Of a stretch of DNA of 64,000 bases, positions 19,874-30,969 are shown in pieces. The stretch comes from Siderastrea radians (Eukaryota; Cnidaria; Anthozoa; Scleractinia; Rhizangiidae), in the NCBI GenBank assembly GCA_964017195.1, contig OZ024894.1:4172847-4236846 (forward strand), read 5' to 3'. Position 1 is the first letter of the stretch. Each line of letters opens with the position of its first letter. The notes under the pieces were generated by a model. The model was not told where the DNA came from and ran no database searches. It worked only from the letters and a program-made list of their open reading frames with translations. A program made the position numbers and the translations under genes.

Positions 19874-21765
19874 ATGTCGAAAGAAAGTGAGGCCGACCAC
19901 GTGCAGTTGCAGTATGTAAACGAAGAGGAAATGCGGGTCGCCGTTGGGCCTAGCCGTTATGAAAACTTCAGCTCCCGAAAGGAGAAGGCCAAGAGCAAGT
20001 TATCTCGCCGAAAGGCGACGCTTACGAGGCATGTTAACGTCGCCGAGAGTCTTTTGAAGTCACGTGGAAGTCGAAGGAAATTACGCGGCTGGCTGGCAAA
20101 ATTGAGGAAGCGTTGAGAGAACTTGAGCGTGTCAGCGAAGAATACGAATCGTTTTTGGAACTTGAAGGATTGCAGGAACACCTGGAGCTAACGGAAAAGA
20201 CCACTGAAAGAGCAAATCTATGCCTGGAAAACATTGAAATTTCGCTAAACGAAAGGGAAAACGAACTGCCTTCAGAAGCTGGTAGTGAATACGCGCCTTC
20301 GCTTCAATTTGAGTCGGCCAGCGGTCAAAGCCCACCCTCACGCGCGAGTGAAAGCGAGAGGCGTGCACGCGTGATGGATCTGCAAATCGAACAAGCAAAG
20401 AAAGAAGCTCAACGCCGACTAGAGGAGGAACGTAAGCGAGCCGAAAACCTCGAACAGGAAAGACAATTACAAGAACATCGCCGTATAAGAGAACTTGAAT
20501 ATGAGGTCGAAAGATTGCGACTAGAAGCTCAGCTTGACATTCCTGACAAGAACAAAAGAGATCCAGAGGATATTGAGAACCGTTGACGGGACTTTGAAGA
20601 TGCTGAAGTTGAAACTGTTTACCGTGACATTAATCCCAAAATAAAGGAAAGTGTAAATAGTGATAAGGATCACAATGACTCTTTACCTCTGCAAAATGTA
20701 AAGTTGCCACCCCCGATTAAATCATCTACGTTAAACAAGCAGTCTCCTAAGTCTGATCAAGCTTATTGCGACACGGAGGAGCGCCTTGATGTTTCTTGGA
20801 TTAAGGAGATCTCAGCTAAGCAGAGTCCGATAAAGGGGGAAACAAGAGTAGAGGTAACACCAGCGTTCGTAAAATCGATACCACGTCTAGAATTGCCGCG
20901 TTTTTCAGGGGATCCGCTTGAGTGGCCTCAGTTCATGTCACTGTTTAAATGCTTAGTACATGACCAACCCCTCACCGATACGCAGAGAATGACTTACCTC
21001 CAAAGGGCTTTGACCGGAAATGCAAAGAGAGCTATTGGGGGGATGCTCAACCATAGTCATCTCTATAAAGCAGCCCTGACAGAACTTGAAGAACAATTTG
21101 GAAATGAGGAACTCGTTGCTGGAGCCTTTATGAAAACTGCACTTGATCACCCGATTGCTGTTGAGGGAGACATAGCTCAACTTCGTTCATTCTACAACAC
21201 CCTGCACAATGCGGTCGCCACAATGAAGAGCTTGGGGTACTCACACGATTTGATGTCTTCAACCAACATTCGTGCTGTACTACAGAAATTACCTGACCCA
21301 TTAAAGGAAAAGTGGGGTGAAAGAAAGATTGAGATGCGACCAGCCATTCCCACTCTTGTTGATCTTGATGAATGGCTCCGTGCCAGGCTTCTTGCTAAGA
21401 CCATGGTCTGTGAACCCTTACCCAGCTTCGGTAAGCCGTCGAGAGGAGGAAGATCTCGCTTTAGAAGACCACCGCGAAAAGGAGAGCAACATGGCGATAG
21501 CAGTCATGAGCCTCACAGATTCTCCACCTTGGCCACGAGTGCCACGACAGGAAAACAGTCCCAACCCACAAGTAAGAACTGTCTGGTGTGCGACAGCAAG
21601 CATGCAATTGAGAAGTGTGAGAAATTCCTGGCGATGGATGTCAACCAGAGAGCGCAACTAGGTAAAGAAAAGAGGTTGTGCTTTCCTTGTTTTGAGTCAA
21701 CAGACCACCAGTCTCGTGACTGTACACGCAAGAAACGATGCGACATGGAAGGCTGTGACAAATAA
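19874..21765 (+). pseudogene. BEL gag, with a frameshift and an in-frame stop
   Basis: Starts at ATG 19874 (MSKESEADHVQLQYVNEEEM). The coding frame changes near 20060, then runs in one frame through a coiled-coil Glu/Arg-rich region (20110-20580), a TGA at 20584-20586, and a DUF1759-type Gag core (LPRFSGDPLEWPQFMSLFK at about 20895-20951). It ends in a zinc-knuckle region (CLVCDSKHAIEKCEKF; CFPCFESTDHQSRDC). The terminal TAA at 21763-21765 falls inside the knuckle, just before HHPLIH, so gag and pol were probably one continuous frame. The LTRs are almost identical, so these breaks are young, or were already present and complemented in trans. Confidence 0.85.
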
Positions 21766-24700
21766 CACCACCCACTAATCCATGGTGCAGCACCTGTTTT
21801 CGTCGGAATGCCATCTGTGAACAATCCGCCTCCCATCCCGCCTTTGAATGCAGCAGTACCCGTCTTTGTTGGAGCTTCATCCGTTAACTGCGTTCCCACT
21901 GCTGTTCTGCTGCAGATCGTACCGATAGTAGTTGCGACCTCCAAAGGGGTTAAAGTAAGTACATTTGCGCTGCTAGACTCCGGCAGCCAAACTTCGCTTA
22001 TCCTGGAAAGCTTTGCTGATGCTATTGGCCTTGATGGTGAGAATGGCCCTTTACAACTTGGTACCATAAACTCGTCTGGCAGACCCGTACGTTCGAGAAA
22101 GGTGTCGTTTCATGTTGGTGCACCGGGGGGGTCAGAAGCCAGTGCCCAGATAGCCGTAGAAGAAGCTTGGACCGTACCACAGTTAAACCTGCCCCCACAA
22201 AAGGTTACTCGTGCCATGATAGAGGATTTTCCGCACCTGAACAATCTGAGTATTCCTGAAGTTAATTCCGAAAACGTGACAGTTTTGCTGGGAGCAAACG
22301 TTTTGGATGCGATATTACAGCGTGGTGTGCGAAGAGGTCGTCCAGGGCAGCCTGTTGCAATTCTCACAGCCTTTGGCTGGACCCTCGCTGGTTCAGTTAA
22401 GTCGGTTGTCAAACCTGAGTGTCTTCATGTTATGCATGTGCACCGTGTCCTGAACGCTGAAGAATCGTTAAACAAGCAAGTAGAAGACTGGTGGCGAACG
22501 GAATCCTTTGGCACGAAGTATGAAGACGTGACACCCCGTTCTCTTGAAGATAAAAGGGCTATTGAGACATTAGAAAGAACTGTTAAGCATGTGTCGGGCA
22601 GATATGAAGTCGGAATGCTATTGAGAGAGCAAGAAGTAGAGTTTCCCGACAACCGTCTCATGGCTGTAAAGCGACTGGAGTCCACCGAAAGGAAACTTAA
22701 GCGTGACGAAGACCTTGCGAAGAAGTACTGTGCCATTACTGAAGACTACATTGACAAGGGTTACGCTAGAAAGCTTAGCCCCGAAGAGGCAGCCATCCCG
22801 ACCCCAAAACAGTGGTTTCTGCCGCATCATCCAGTCCGTAACCCCAATAAGCCCGACAAAGTCCACATCGTCATGGATGCTGCTGCCAAACACGATGGAG
22901 TGTCTTTAAATGACCAACTTCACATCGGGCCGGACCTCCTGAATAGCCTAGTGGGTGTGCTGTTGCGATTCAGAGAACAGCGCGTTGGCCTAGCCGCCGA
23001 CATCGAGGCCATGTTTCACCAAGTTCAAATCATAGAAGAAGATCAGCCTGCTCTCAGGTTCCTGTGGCGGAACTTGGAACTGCAACGCCCACCTGATGTG
23101 TATCAGATGCTCGTCATGATTTTCGGAGCTGCGTCCTCTCCGTGCATGGCTGACTATGTATTGAGAAAGACAGCACTTGACAACCGTGAAGACGTCTTGT
23201 TTTCTGAAGATACGATCCAATCAGTAGAGAAGAATTTCTACATGGATGACTTTCTAAAATCCGTATGTGACGAAGCCACCGCAGTGCGAATGTTCCGTGA
23301 AATGACTTCTCTCTTGTCCCGGGGAGGTTTCAGGTTGACCAAGTGGATCAGCTCCTCACGTGAAGTCCTGTCACAAATCCCTCCCGAAGAGAAAGCTAGC
23401 CCGTCGGTTGATGTAAACTTTGACGAACTTCCAATTGAACGCACACTGGGTTTGAAATGGAACACTGAAACAGATTGTTTCCGTTTCTCTGTTTGCTCAA
23501 GTCAAGCGTATGAGTCAACCAAGCGAGGCGTCCTAAGCCGTCTTTCAACCGTGTTCGACCCACTAGGAGTGTTAGCTCCATACATGCTGCCCGCGAAATG
23601 TCTGATCCAAATGTTGTGGCGTAAGAACAAAGGCTGGGACGAGCCCTTAGATGAAGAAGACCAGAGAATTTGGGAAGATTGGCTTGGTGATCTGGTGAAA
23701 CTGAGTGAATTTGAACTGCCCCGCTGTTTCTGTGTTGACACATGTCCTGAAGCTTCGATACAACTTCATGTATTTGCTGACGCCTCCGAAATGGGCTTTG
23801 GTGCCGTGTGTTATGCTAGATACTCACTTCCTGATGGTACGATTGAAGTTTCGTTTGTTATGGCAAGGAATCGCGTTGCACCCTTAAAGCAGTTAAGCAT
23901 TCCTCGTCTAGAGCTTCAAGCTGCCGTCCTAGCCGTAAGATTATACAACCTGGTCAAGCAAGAGTTGACTGTTACTGTCAAGGACACCATCTTTTGGAGT
24001 GGCTCGAAAACTGTGTTGCAGTACATATCTAATGAAAGCCGACGCTTTCACACATTTGTAGCCAACCGGGTGTCAGAGATTCATGATGCAGCCGACCCGA
24101 CGCAGTGGAGACACGTCCCTGGCCTTTTGAACCCTGCTGACGATTGCACCCGAGGTCTTCGGGCGGCATATTTGGATAAACATTGCCGATGGCTTAACGG
24201 CCCCGCCTTCTTGTCCAAACCCGAAGAACAGTGGCCCCAAGACACGTTTGGTCCTCTCCGTGAAAATGATGTCGAAGTGAAGAACACAAAGTGGTCAGGC
24301 CATGCATCTGTTACTGATCCAAGAGCATACTTTCCAGACCCAGAGAAGTTCTCCTCTTGGACAAGATTCCGTCGTGTCCTTGCATGGATATGTCGTTTCG
24401 TCCAAAACTGTAAAAGAAAGGCTGAGGGCCGCATCCTGTTGTCTCTAACCGCTACAGAAATCAGCAATGCAGAGTTGATTGCCGTACGGAAAAGTCAAAG
24501 AGACTCGTTTGGTATAGACTTTGAAGCCTTAAAGGCAAACAAGCGTTTGCCAGTCAAGAGCCGACTCAATGCGCTTAGACCATACATTGACGAAGCAGAA
24601 TGCTTGAGGGTAGGTGGTCGTCTACGCAAAGCCCCCGTTCCTGAAGAGACACGACATCCTTTGATTCTGGACCCGAAGCACGAAATAACGCGCCTTATTG

Positions 24701-25800
24701 TGATGCACCACCATCTCCGTTTGTACTGTACAAGTAACAAGCATGTCTTGAACGAGCTGAGACAAAAGTACTGGATCCTGAAAGGGCTAGCCACAGTTCA
24801 GAAGATTTCGTCCAGCTGCCCATCGTGTCGAAGACAACAAGCAAAACCCGAACCACCCGTCATGGCTGACCTGCCCAGTTCGAGACTGGGCTATCAGCAA
24901 CCGCCGTTCACGAACACCGGTGTTGATTACTTTGGCCCCATGCTTGTAAGCCATGGAAGAAAGACAGAAAAGCGCTACGGAGTGCTTTTTACGTGCTTAA
25001 CCACCCGTGCGGTACATCTTGAAATCGCTCATTCACTAGACATTAACTCTTGCCTGATGGCTATAAGAAGGATGATAGCTAAACGTGGAAAGCCAGCCAA
25101 TATTTGGTCGGATAACGGTACCAACTTCGTTGGGGCCGAGAAAGAGCTTCGAGAAGCTGTCAAGCGCCTGGATGGCGGGCGAATTAGTGACCAACTGTCT
25201 GCCGATGGGGTGCAGTGGCACTTCAATCCCCCTTCCTCGCCACACTTTGGAGGCGTTTGGGAACGCCTCGTTCAGTCTGCCAAAAGAGCGCTAAAGGCGG
25301 TGGCAGGAAAGCAGTGTGTCAATGATGAAACGTTACTCACGTTTATGGCTGAAGTGGAGTCGTTACTGAATGGTCGCCCCCTTACTCATGTTAGTACTGA
25401 TTATCGCGACGAAGACGCTTTGACGCCGAATCACTTTCTACTCGGTCGAGGAAACCCTAACGTCCCGCCAGATGTCGTCAATGATAAGGACTTGTGTAGT
25501 CGTAAGAGGTGGAAGCACGCGCAAGTAATGACCCAGCACTTCTGGAAACGCTGGCTCCGAGAATATCTTCCAGCGCTGACGGAACGCCGAAAGTGGACAA
25601 ATGACGCCCGCAATGTTCGTAAAGGAGACCTCGTCCTCGTCGTCGATGAGAATTCCCCTCGCGGGTGTTGGCCTATAGCTCGTGTGCTAAGAGTGCTTCC
25701 AGGAGACGACGGAAGAGTCAGAGCAGCCGAAGTCCGTACCAAGAGTGGGACCTACATCCGACCTGTTGTTAAACTGTGTTTACTAGAAGGTGCGAAGTAG
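21766..25800 (+). CDS. BEL/Pao polyprotein: protease, RT, RNase H, integrase
   Basis: Open from just after the TAA at 21763 to 25800, in the same frame as the gag 3' part. First in-frame ATG is at 21808. Aspartic protease LLDSGSQTSL lies near 21970-22000. Reverse transcriptase has NFYMDDF (catalytic YMDD) near 23230-23255, RNase H has FADASEMGFGAV near 23772. The integrase has an H-H-C-C zinc module (HHHLRLYC...CPSCRR, 24700-24830) and D,D,E residues in GVDYFGPM, WSDNGTNFVG and GVWERLVQSA. A DUF5641-like end (RKRWKHAQVMTQHFWKRW) completes it. All catalytic motifs appear intact. Confidence 0.95.
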   Translation, partial: HHPLIHGAAPVFVGMPSVNNPPPIPPLNAAVPVFVGASSVNCVPTAVLLQIVPIVVATSKGVKVSTFALLDSGSQTSLILESFADAIGLDGENGPLQLGTINSSGRPVRSRKVSFHVGAPGGSEASAQIAVEEAWTVPQLNLPPQKVTRAMIEDFPHLNNLSIPEVNSENVTVLLGANVLDAILQRGVRRGRPGQPVAILTAFGWTLAGSVKSVVKPECLHVMHVHRVLNAEESLNKQVEDWWRTESFGTKYEDVTPRSLEDKRAIETLERTVKHVSGRYEVGMLLREQEVEFPDNRLMAVKRLESTERKLKRDEDLAKKYCAITEDYIDKGYARKLSPEEAAIPTPKQWFLPHHPVRNPNKPDKVHIVMDAAAKHDGVSLNDQLHIGPDLLNSLVGVLLRFREQRVGLAADIEAMFHQVQIIEEDQPALRFLWRNLELQRPPDVYQMLVMIFGAASSPCMADYVLRKTALDNREDVLFSEDTIQSVEKNFYMDDFLKSVCDEATAVRMFREMTSLLSRGGFRLTKWISSSREVLSQIPPEEKASPSVDVNFDELPIERTLGLKWNTETDCFRFSVCSSQAYESTKRGVLSRLSTVFDPLGVLAPYMLPAKCLIQMLWRKNKGWDEPLDEEDQRIWEDWLGDLVKLSEFELPRCFCVDTCPEASIQLHVFADASEMGFGAVCYARYSLPDGTIEVSFVMARNRVAPLKQLSIPRLELQAAVLAVRLYNLVKQELTVTVKDTIFWSGSKTVLQYISNESRRFHTFVANRVSEIHDAADPTQWRHVPGLLNPADDCTRGLRAAYLDKHCRWLNGPAFLSKPEEQWPQDTFGPLRENDVEVKNTKWSGHASVTDPRAYFPDPEKFSSWTRFRRVLAWICRFVQNCKRKAEGRILLSLTATEISNAELIAVRKSQRDSFGIDFEALKANKRLPVKSRLNALRPYIDEAECLRVGGRLRKAPVPEETRHPLILDPKHEITRLIVMHHHLRLYCTSNKHVLNELRQKYWILKGLATVQKISSSCPSCRRQQAKPEPPVMADLPSSRLGYQQPPFTNTGVDYFGPMLVSHGRKTEKRYGVLFTCLTTRAVHLEIAHSLDINSCLMAIRRMIAKRGKPANIWSDNGTNFVGAEKELREAVKRLDGGRISDQLSADGVQWHFNPPSSPHFGGVWERLVQSAKRALKAVAGKQCVNDETLLTFMAEVESLLNGRPLTHVSTDYRDEDALTPNHFLLGRGNPNVPPDVVNDKDLCSRKRWKHAQVMTQHFWKRWLREYLPALTERRKWTNDARNVRKGDLVLVVDENSPRGCWPIARVLRVLPGDDGRVRAAEVRTKSGTYIRPVVKLCLLEGAK

Positions 25801-25828
25801 TGTTCGTCGCCTCGCCCCGCCGTCGAAC

Positions 25829-25841
25829 ACGGGGGGGAGGA
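25829..25841 (+). promoter_or_regulatory. Polypurine tract of the BEL element
   Basis: A run of purines (GGGGGGGAGGA) directly precedes the 3' LTR, the usual plus-strand primer site. Confidence 0.75.
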
Positions 25842-26035
25842 TGTTCGCGCCAAAACTGAACACGTGATCACATGTCACGCAACGAGTTTAATCGACCTTT
25901 GTAATCGCCTTCGACTCGTGTTACGTTGATGTTTGTAATTCAGGAGCAGCTGATTAAATCTAGTTCTAGTTCAAGAAAACCGTTTCGTCGTCCGTTTAAT
26001 CACGTTTGAATTCATCCCGAACATCCGTCTGAACA
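25842..26035 (+). repeat. 3' LTR of the BEL element
   Basis: 194 bp, followed by the GAATC target duplicate at 26036-26040. Confidence 0.96.
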
Positions 26036-26114
26036 GAATCATTTTCGACGAAATGTTCACACCTTGCAAACAACCAAACGGGTCGTCCATTTTTTTTATT
26101 GTGTATGGTATACA

Positions 26115-27093
26115 ATGAGCTCGCGTACTTTCAATAAGTTGTCAAACATTTATTACAGCCCGCAAGGGTATTGGAAAGGGTTGCAGCAATTAAGAAATTA
26201 GCCCAGGCAGCGAAAGTCTCGGAAGATGTAGCTCAAACCTGGTTGATGAAGCAAGCTCTTTGGCAGGTTTATTTACCAGCCCCACGTTACATTCCAAGAC
26301 CGAAATTTGATGTTCCTGTTCCAAACAAAGTTCACCAAGCCGTTCTTCTGTATCTCCCACACGATCGCCCACCACGCTCCCGTAAAACTTTTAAATATGC
26401 CCTCACAGTAGTAGATGTGGCCTCTCGATACAAAGAAGCCGAACCGTTGACCACAAAAGAGGCTAAAGAAGTTGCAGCTGCTCTGGAACGGATTTATAGT
26501 CGTGGTCCTTTAAAGTGGCCGAAACTGCTTCAAGTCGATCCTGGTCGTGAGTTTATGGGCGCTGTGAATCAACTGCTTTCGAAACATAATGTCGAGGTTA
26601 GACGTGGTCGTGTGGATATTCACCGTGACCAAGCAATCGTTGAAAGATTCAACTGCACCCTGGCTGAACGACTGTTTGGACACCAATATGGGGTTGAAAT
26701 GCGCCTCCCAGACGACAAAAGATCGACTGAATGGGTGGCCCGACTGCCCGCTGTTATTTTAGCTTTGAATAAAGAAGTCACTCGACTGACTGGTCAAAAA
26801 CCTGTTGATGCATCCAACCCTCGACACCTTATTTGAGACCCGTTGGTGTGAACGAAAAAAAGCTCCCCTCCGGTTTAAGTGTTCGCTATCTCTATCAACC
26901 TGGTGAACTTGAAGGTGGCCGGCGAAGAGCTACCGACCCAATCTGGTCTTTGGAAGTTTACGAAATTGAAAAGATTATGATAAAACCAGACGCACCGGTT
27001 ATGTATTATTTGTTTAACGAACCAAAACGTGGGTTTGTCCGCGAAGAGCTTTTGGTTGTTCCTCCAGATACACAACTACCACCTACAATCTAA
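26115..27093 (+). pseudogene. Polinton retroviral-type integrase, two frameshifts
   Basis: Starts at ATG 26115 (MSSRTFNKLSNIYYSPQGYW), preceded by GGTATACA directly before the ATG. The frame changes near 26180. The core frame, 26171-26836, has the DDE triad: KYALTVVDVASRYKEAEPL, LQVDPGREFMG and AIVERFNCTLAERLF. A second change near 26830 leads to 26833-27093, the C-terminal part (RPVGVNEKKLPSGLSVRYLY; DPIWSLEVYEI), likely the chromodomain/SH3-like target-binding end. The stop overlaps the convergent PolB stop by a few bases. The enzyme would insert the element into host DNA. Confidence 0.88.
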
Positions 27094-30000
27094 CAATGAA
27101 ATTCGATCGGTTCGGTGTGAATACCGTCTTCCAATACCCAGCGTTTGTCGTAGGAAGCGCTCAACCCCAGCTTCTGCTGTTCGTAAGTGACCATCTGCCC
27201 GTCCCGCATCCTGAAACCTCTATTAGTTGCTATGTCCTTGCTGCCTTCCAAAGCTTTCTTGAAACGCTGCCACGTGATCTCGTTTTGTTTCTTCGTCACC
27301 CCTTTTGTGCTGAACTTCTTTTTTTCACCTTCAGATTCTTCGACGAAATAACATTTTGAGCAGAGTGCAATCATTCTGCTGCCTTCACACTCGAGTTTAA
27401 AGAGCCCAGGGGTCCGACTGCTCCACTTGTCCCAAGCTAACCACTCTTGCTTTTTTGCCTCAAATTCTGTTTGCAGCTCTGGTTTGACGATGTCTTCCAA
27501 CTTTTCTGCGCTGATTGCCATGTAATTGCTGTCTGTGTCCATCTGAATCAATTCGAAATCTCTTCTGTCAAAATATCTGTCAAGAAAGTCATAATAGAAT
27601 TCAAGCATTCGAAGTTTAGCCAGTTGATATACAGCTATTCCTACCTGAAATGGTCTTCTGATTGTCATCCGAGGCTTTCGGCTTTCCAGCTCATACGCCT
27701 GCCCGATCTCGTCAAGATCACTGAAATATGCGCTTCGCAAGGATCTGTCGACTACCTTCTCGTCTTTAGTGTAAATGATGTTTGTTTGCCGCTCCAAGGC
27801 TTCGATGAGCTTTCCATACCCACTATTTCCTAACAGTTTAAACACCTCGGCCAGCAGCGCCTTGCTTTTTTCTTTATCTCCAGTTCTACGAGCTTCAGTA
27901 ACTTGCTCCACAAACCAAGTGAATATTTTTGTTGGTTGATAGTCAATAGTCCGATAAACATTTGTGATCACTGCTCCATGCTCAAGATACCATCTAAGTA
28001 GAGGAGCGTATAATAATATCTTCTTTGCAGACAATGCTCCCACTAACTTCTTTCCGTCTCCGCGGTTCCGCTTCGTTCGTTTTAGGTAGTCAAGCATATG
28101 TTGCGGCACAGCTTCAACAGGGACCTCTTTGTTGTAGAAGAACGGGCACATTTCCTCAAACTTTGGGTGCAAGTGCTCAGGGATCTCTATATCAACTTCT
28201 GCAAATCCAAACCATTTTTCTTCTTTGAGCCTTTGTGTTAGTATGGGAGCGGCGGCTTCGTTATTGTAATGCACGACCCTTCCGTTTCCACAAGGCATGT
28301 CTCTAAGCATGGTTGATAAATACAAAGCATTGGCGTCGTAAACCACGATATTTTTACAAAAACGGGGTTCCGCTATTCGATCAGACCTTATCTTCGTGAC
28401 TCCAACTTCATGGTACCTTGTGAAAACAAGACTCGGTCCTCCGACAACAGCCTCTTTCAACATCTCATACGCTTCTTTGCACGGGCTGTAAAGCTCCGCA
28501 CCCCTCTCAACACATCCGCGGAGTAACTAATGTAAACTAACACCTGGGATACTTACAGCATCTTTCAAAATATCGAGTCCTTTATCGGTCTAGAAAGCAA
28601 GATTATTGTAGTAACGCAGCCAGTCTGCGAAGGTACACATCCCCTTTTCTTTGAACAGACGCTGGCACCCATCCCATTCATCCCGCGTGAGAACATAACC
28701 ACCCCTCAGCTTCGAATACCAATCCTCATATTTCGGAAGTCCGCGAAAATCAAGTTTTTCAGGTGTGTCAAACCATTCATACGGAAACCACGATTTTACA
28801 GTTTCGCATTCGTAGGCTTTCACCCATTTCTCATAACTTGTACCCGGACCTAAGTAGTTTATGACGTCGAGAAAGCGAAAGTTTTTAGTCAAAATGAACA
28901 TAATTTTGTTTCCATTTTTTGCAACTCCTACTTTACCAGTTGTAGCAGATAAACGTTCCGCGAAATGTTCTCTTATAAGATTCAAATCATATCTTCCAGA
29001 GTTAAAACCAAGAACTGGCACTTGATCACACCATTCTTCTATTTTGTGTCCCTGTGCTTTTGTAAGCATAATTATATCGTCAGGTATGAACGCTGCTCTT
29101 ACTTGGTCCCGAATGTTTTTCTCACGTCTCTCAAGTTCTTCCATAAACTTATGAACCAAATCCGCAGGATCTTTTTCACAGATGTGGGTAGGTTCTCTTT
29201 CTAAAGTGTCACCTATGCTAACAGAAGTTGGAACGTGTGTGTTTTCGATAGTTAACATACCTGTAGGTTTCTTCCTCTGTTTTTTATCTCCGTATGCTTC
29301 AAAGTCATACAATATCGCGTGTGGATAACTTTGTATTTGAGTCTGTGGCAACTTAATATTTATTTCTCCTACTTCACAAGACCATGCCTCGATTACATGG
29401 TAGCCAGCAGCTCGAAGCTTTTGTGTACGTTCAACAGTTGCTTTAAATCTATCTTCTCGTGTTTGGTCATGATGAGTAATAATTCTATTTCGATCATAAG
29501 GGTAACATTTTCGGCATCCATGCCAGTGACATCCGTGATATTGAAAAACAGTCTTCGTTTCATGGTTGTAACCGTCTACAGGTGCACGCTCAACCCATCT
29601 TTCACCTCCATGCCCGCAAGTAGCGTGGTGAATGTGAATTTTACGAAGTACTGCTTCTTGTTCAAGCCAACGAAGAGATTCCAGAGAAGATGAATGTTTT
29701 GGATAAAAGGCTTTCTCAAAAGCTGTTTGTGGTAATTCAACTTTTTCGGCCGGACAATCAATTACCGTTTTTCCTTGGGAACATGTTTGGATATGCCGTT
29801 GAAGGTTGCAAGCTTTAGTAAATCTTGAACGGCGATGAACACATGCATAAGTTTTTTGCAAGCTTCGTAATATCTTTTATAACGAAAGCATGCCCTTCGT
29901 AAATTCCAATTGTCAAAATATTTGTTAATTTGGCTGGTGGTTTCCTTCTAAGATGCCATACCACTTCACCATCCTCCATACGTTCAGGCTCATATACACA

Positions 30001-30969
30001 GATTCCCAACCAATCTTTGAAATTTTGTTTTTTATTAAGATGTTTTTCAACCTCATCAAGTTCATCTAAAGATGTTTTTCGGCAATCTTGTGGAATAGCT
30101 ATGAGATTGAAAAAACTCTTAGCAAGCTCCCGTGCTGCCTTTGTACTTCGATCAGGTCTTGAACCGCGGTGTACCGCAATACATCGCCATAAACATAAGT
30201 TGTCTTTGAAAGTGTCTAAAGCCAGCATCGAACGGTTATGTGAAAGGTTACGCAGCCAATCTGGTAATGATCCTGTACCTAAAAGTGGTTGACGATCAAG
30301 CACCACTTTTATATCAACATTGAAGTGGTTTTCAAACACCCATGTCGTGTCCGGTCTATTTATGTTGTCAGGGTCCAGGCGTACCTTCTCCCGCTCACTC
30401 AACCATTTCTCCGCCTCAGAAAGACGTTCAAACCAAGGCGAGCCAATGTTAGTGTACATCACCATTGACGAATCGTCTTCAATGTTGCGTAGCTGATATA
30501 AAAAAATATGTCTAGCGTAGAAAGATGTGTGAACTTTCTCTCTTATTTTTACCATAAAATCGGATGTAAGATCTCTTTCAAGTCCTCGAATGAAGCGCCA
30601 ATGGATGAAACGGCGCCCTCTTACCTCTTCTCCCTCATATTCGGTATTATTATATAAATCAAGAATCCCATTCTGATAGTTTGTAACATTTCGGATGTTT
30701 TCTCGAGAAATTGGATCAAACTTCCTCAAAATTTCTTGTGTGTTTCTCCTCCTTCTTTTACGAGGAGGAGCAGTCGGTTGAAAAGGTTTAGGAAGTAAAG
30801 GTTTATCTAAACTCTTCTCCACTTTCTCAGAAATAGGTTCATCCAATATGTTCTGAATAGTTTTTCGAACAGCAGGAGCATCCTCTGCAAATAATTGCTC
30901 TAAAGCTTGTAACGTTGCTGGGTCAAGTTCTTTCAAAAGTTCTTCAATGTTTATGTTAAGTACAGACAT
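27090..30969 (-). pseudogene. Protein-primed DNA polymerase B (Polinton PolB), frameshift and two stops
   Basis: The N-terminal frame (30969-29815) carries DNLCLWRCIAVHRG, resembling the OTU-like segment reported for Polinton PolB. The middle frame (29861-28590) has a C2H2-like finger that has lost one Cys (CVHRRSRF..CNLQRHIQTC), a block FQYHGCHWHGCRKC that resembles Vsr-type endonucleases, and exonuclease motifs YDFEAYGD and FNSGRYDLNLI. Stops occur at complement(28590..28592) and complement(28527..28529). The C-terminal part has YDANALYLSTM (motif A), LLGNSGYGKL (motif B), MDTDSNYM (motif C) and CSKCYF. The frameshift near 29850 is in a T6 run. The polymerase would replicate the linear genome from a terminal protein. 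Confidence 0.92.

Larger units (their letters stand above)
19604..26035 (+). mobile_element. BEL/Pao LTR retrotransposon, 6432 bp, inserted in the Polinton
   Basis: Two 194-bp LTRs (19604-19797 and 25842-26035) start TGTTCGCGCC and end GAACA. By eye they differ at one base (CACGCTTG versus CACGTTTG). The target duplication is GAATC (19599-19603, 26036-26040). A primer-binding-type TGGTAGCAGAGC follows the left LTR and a G-rich polypurine tract precedes the right one. The pol order protease-RT-RNase H-integrase with a C-terminal DUF5641-type region is that of BEL/Pao. Confidence 0.97.

Noticed and set aside
21763..21765. Functional gag-pol stop readthrough in the BEL element
   Set aside because: The TAA splits the zinc-knuckle region before HHPLIH, and gag also has other breaks, so mutation or error is simpler. 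Kept only as a possibility in the findings.
22110..25742. Multiple minus-strand frames of 70-128 codons
   Set aside because: All antisense to the BEL pol frame.
27447..27833. 128-codon plus-strand frame
   Set aside because: Antisense to PolB motifs B and C.
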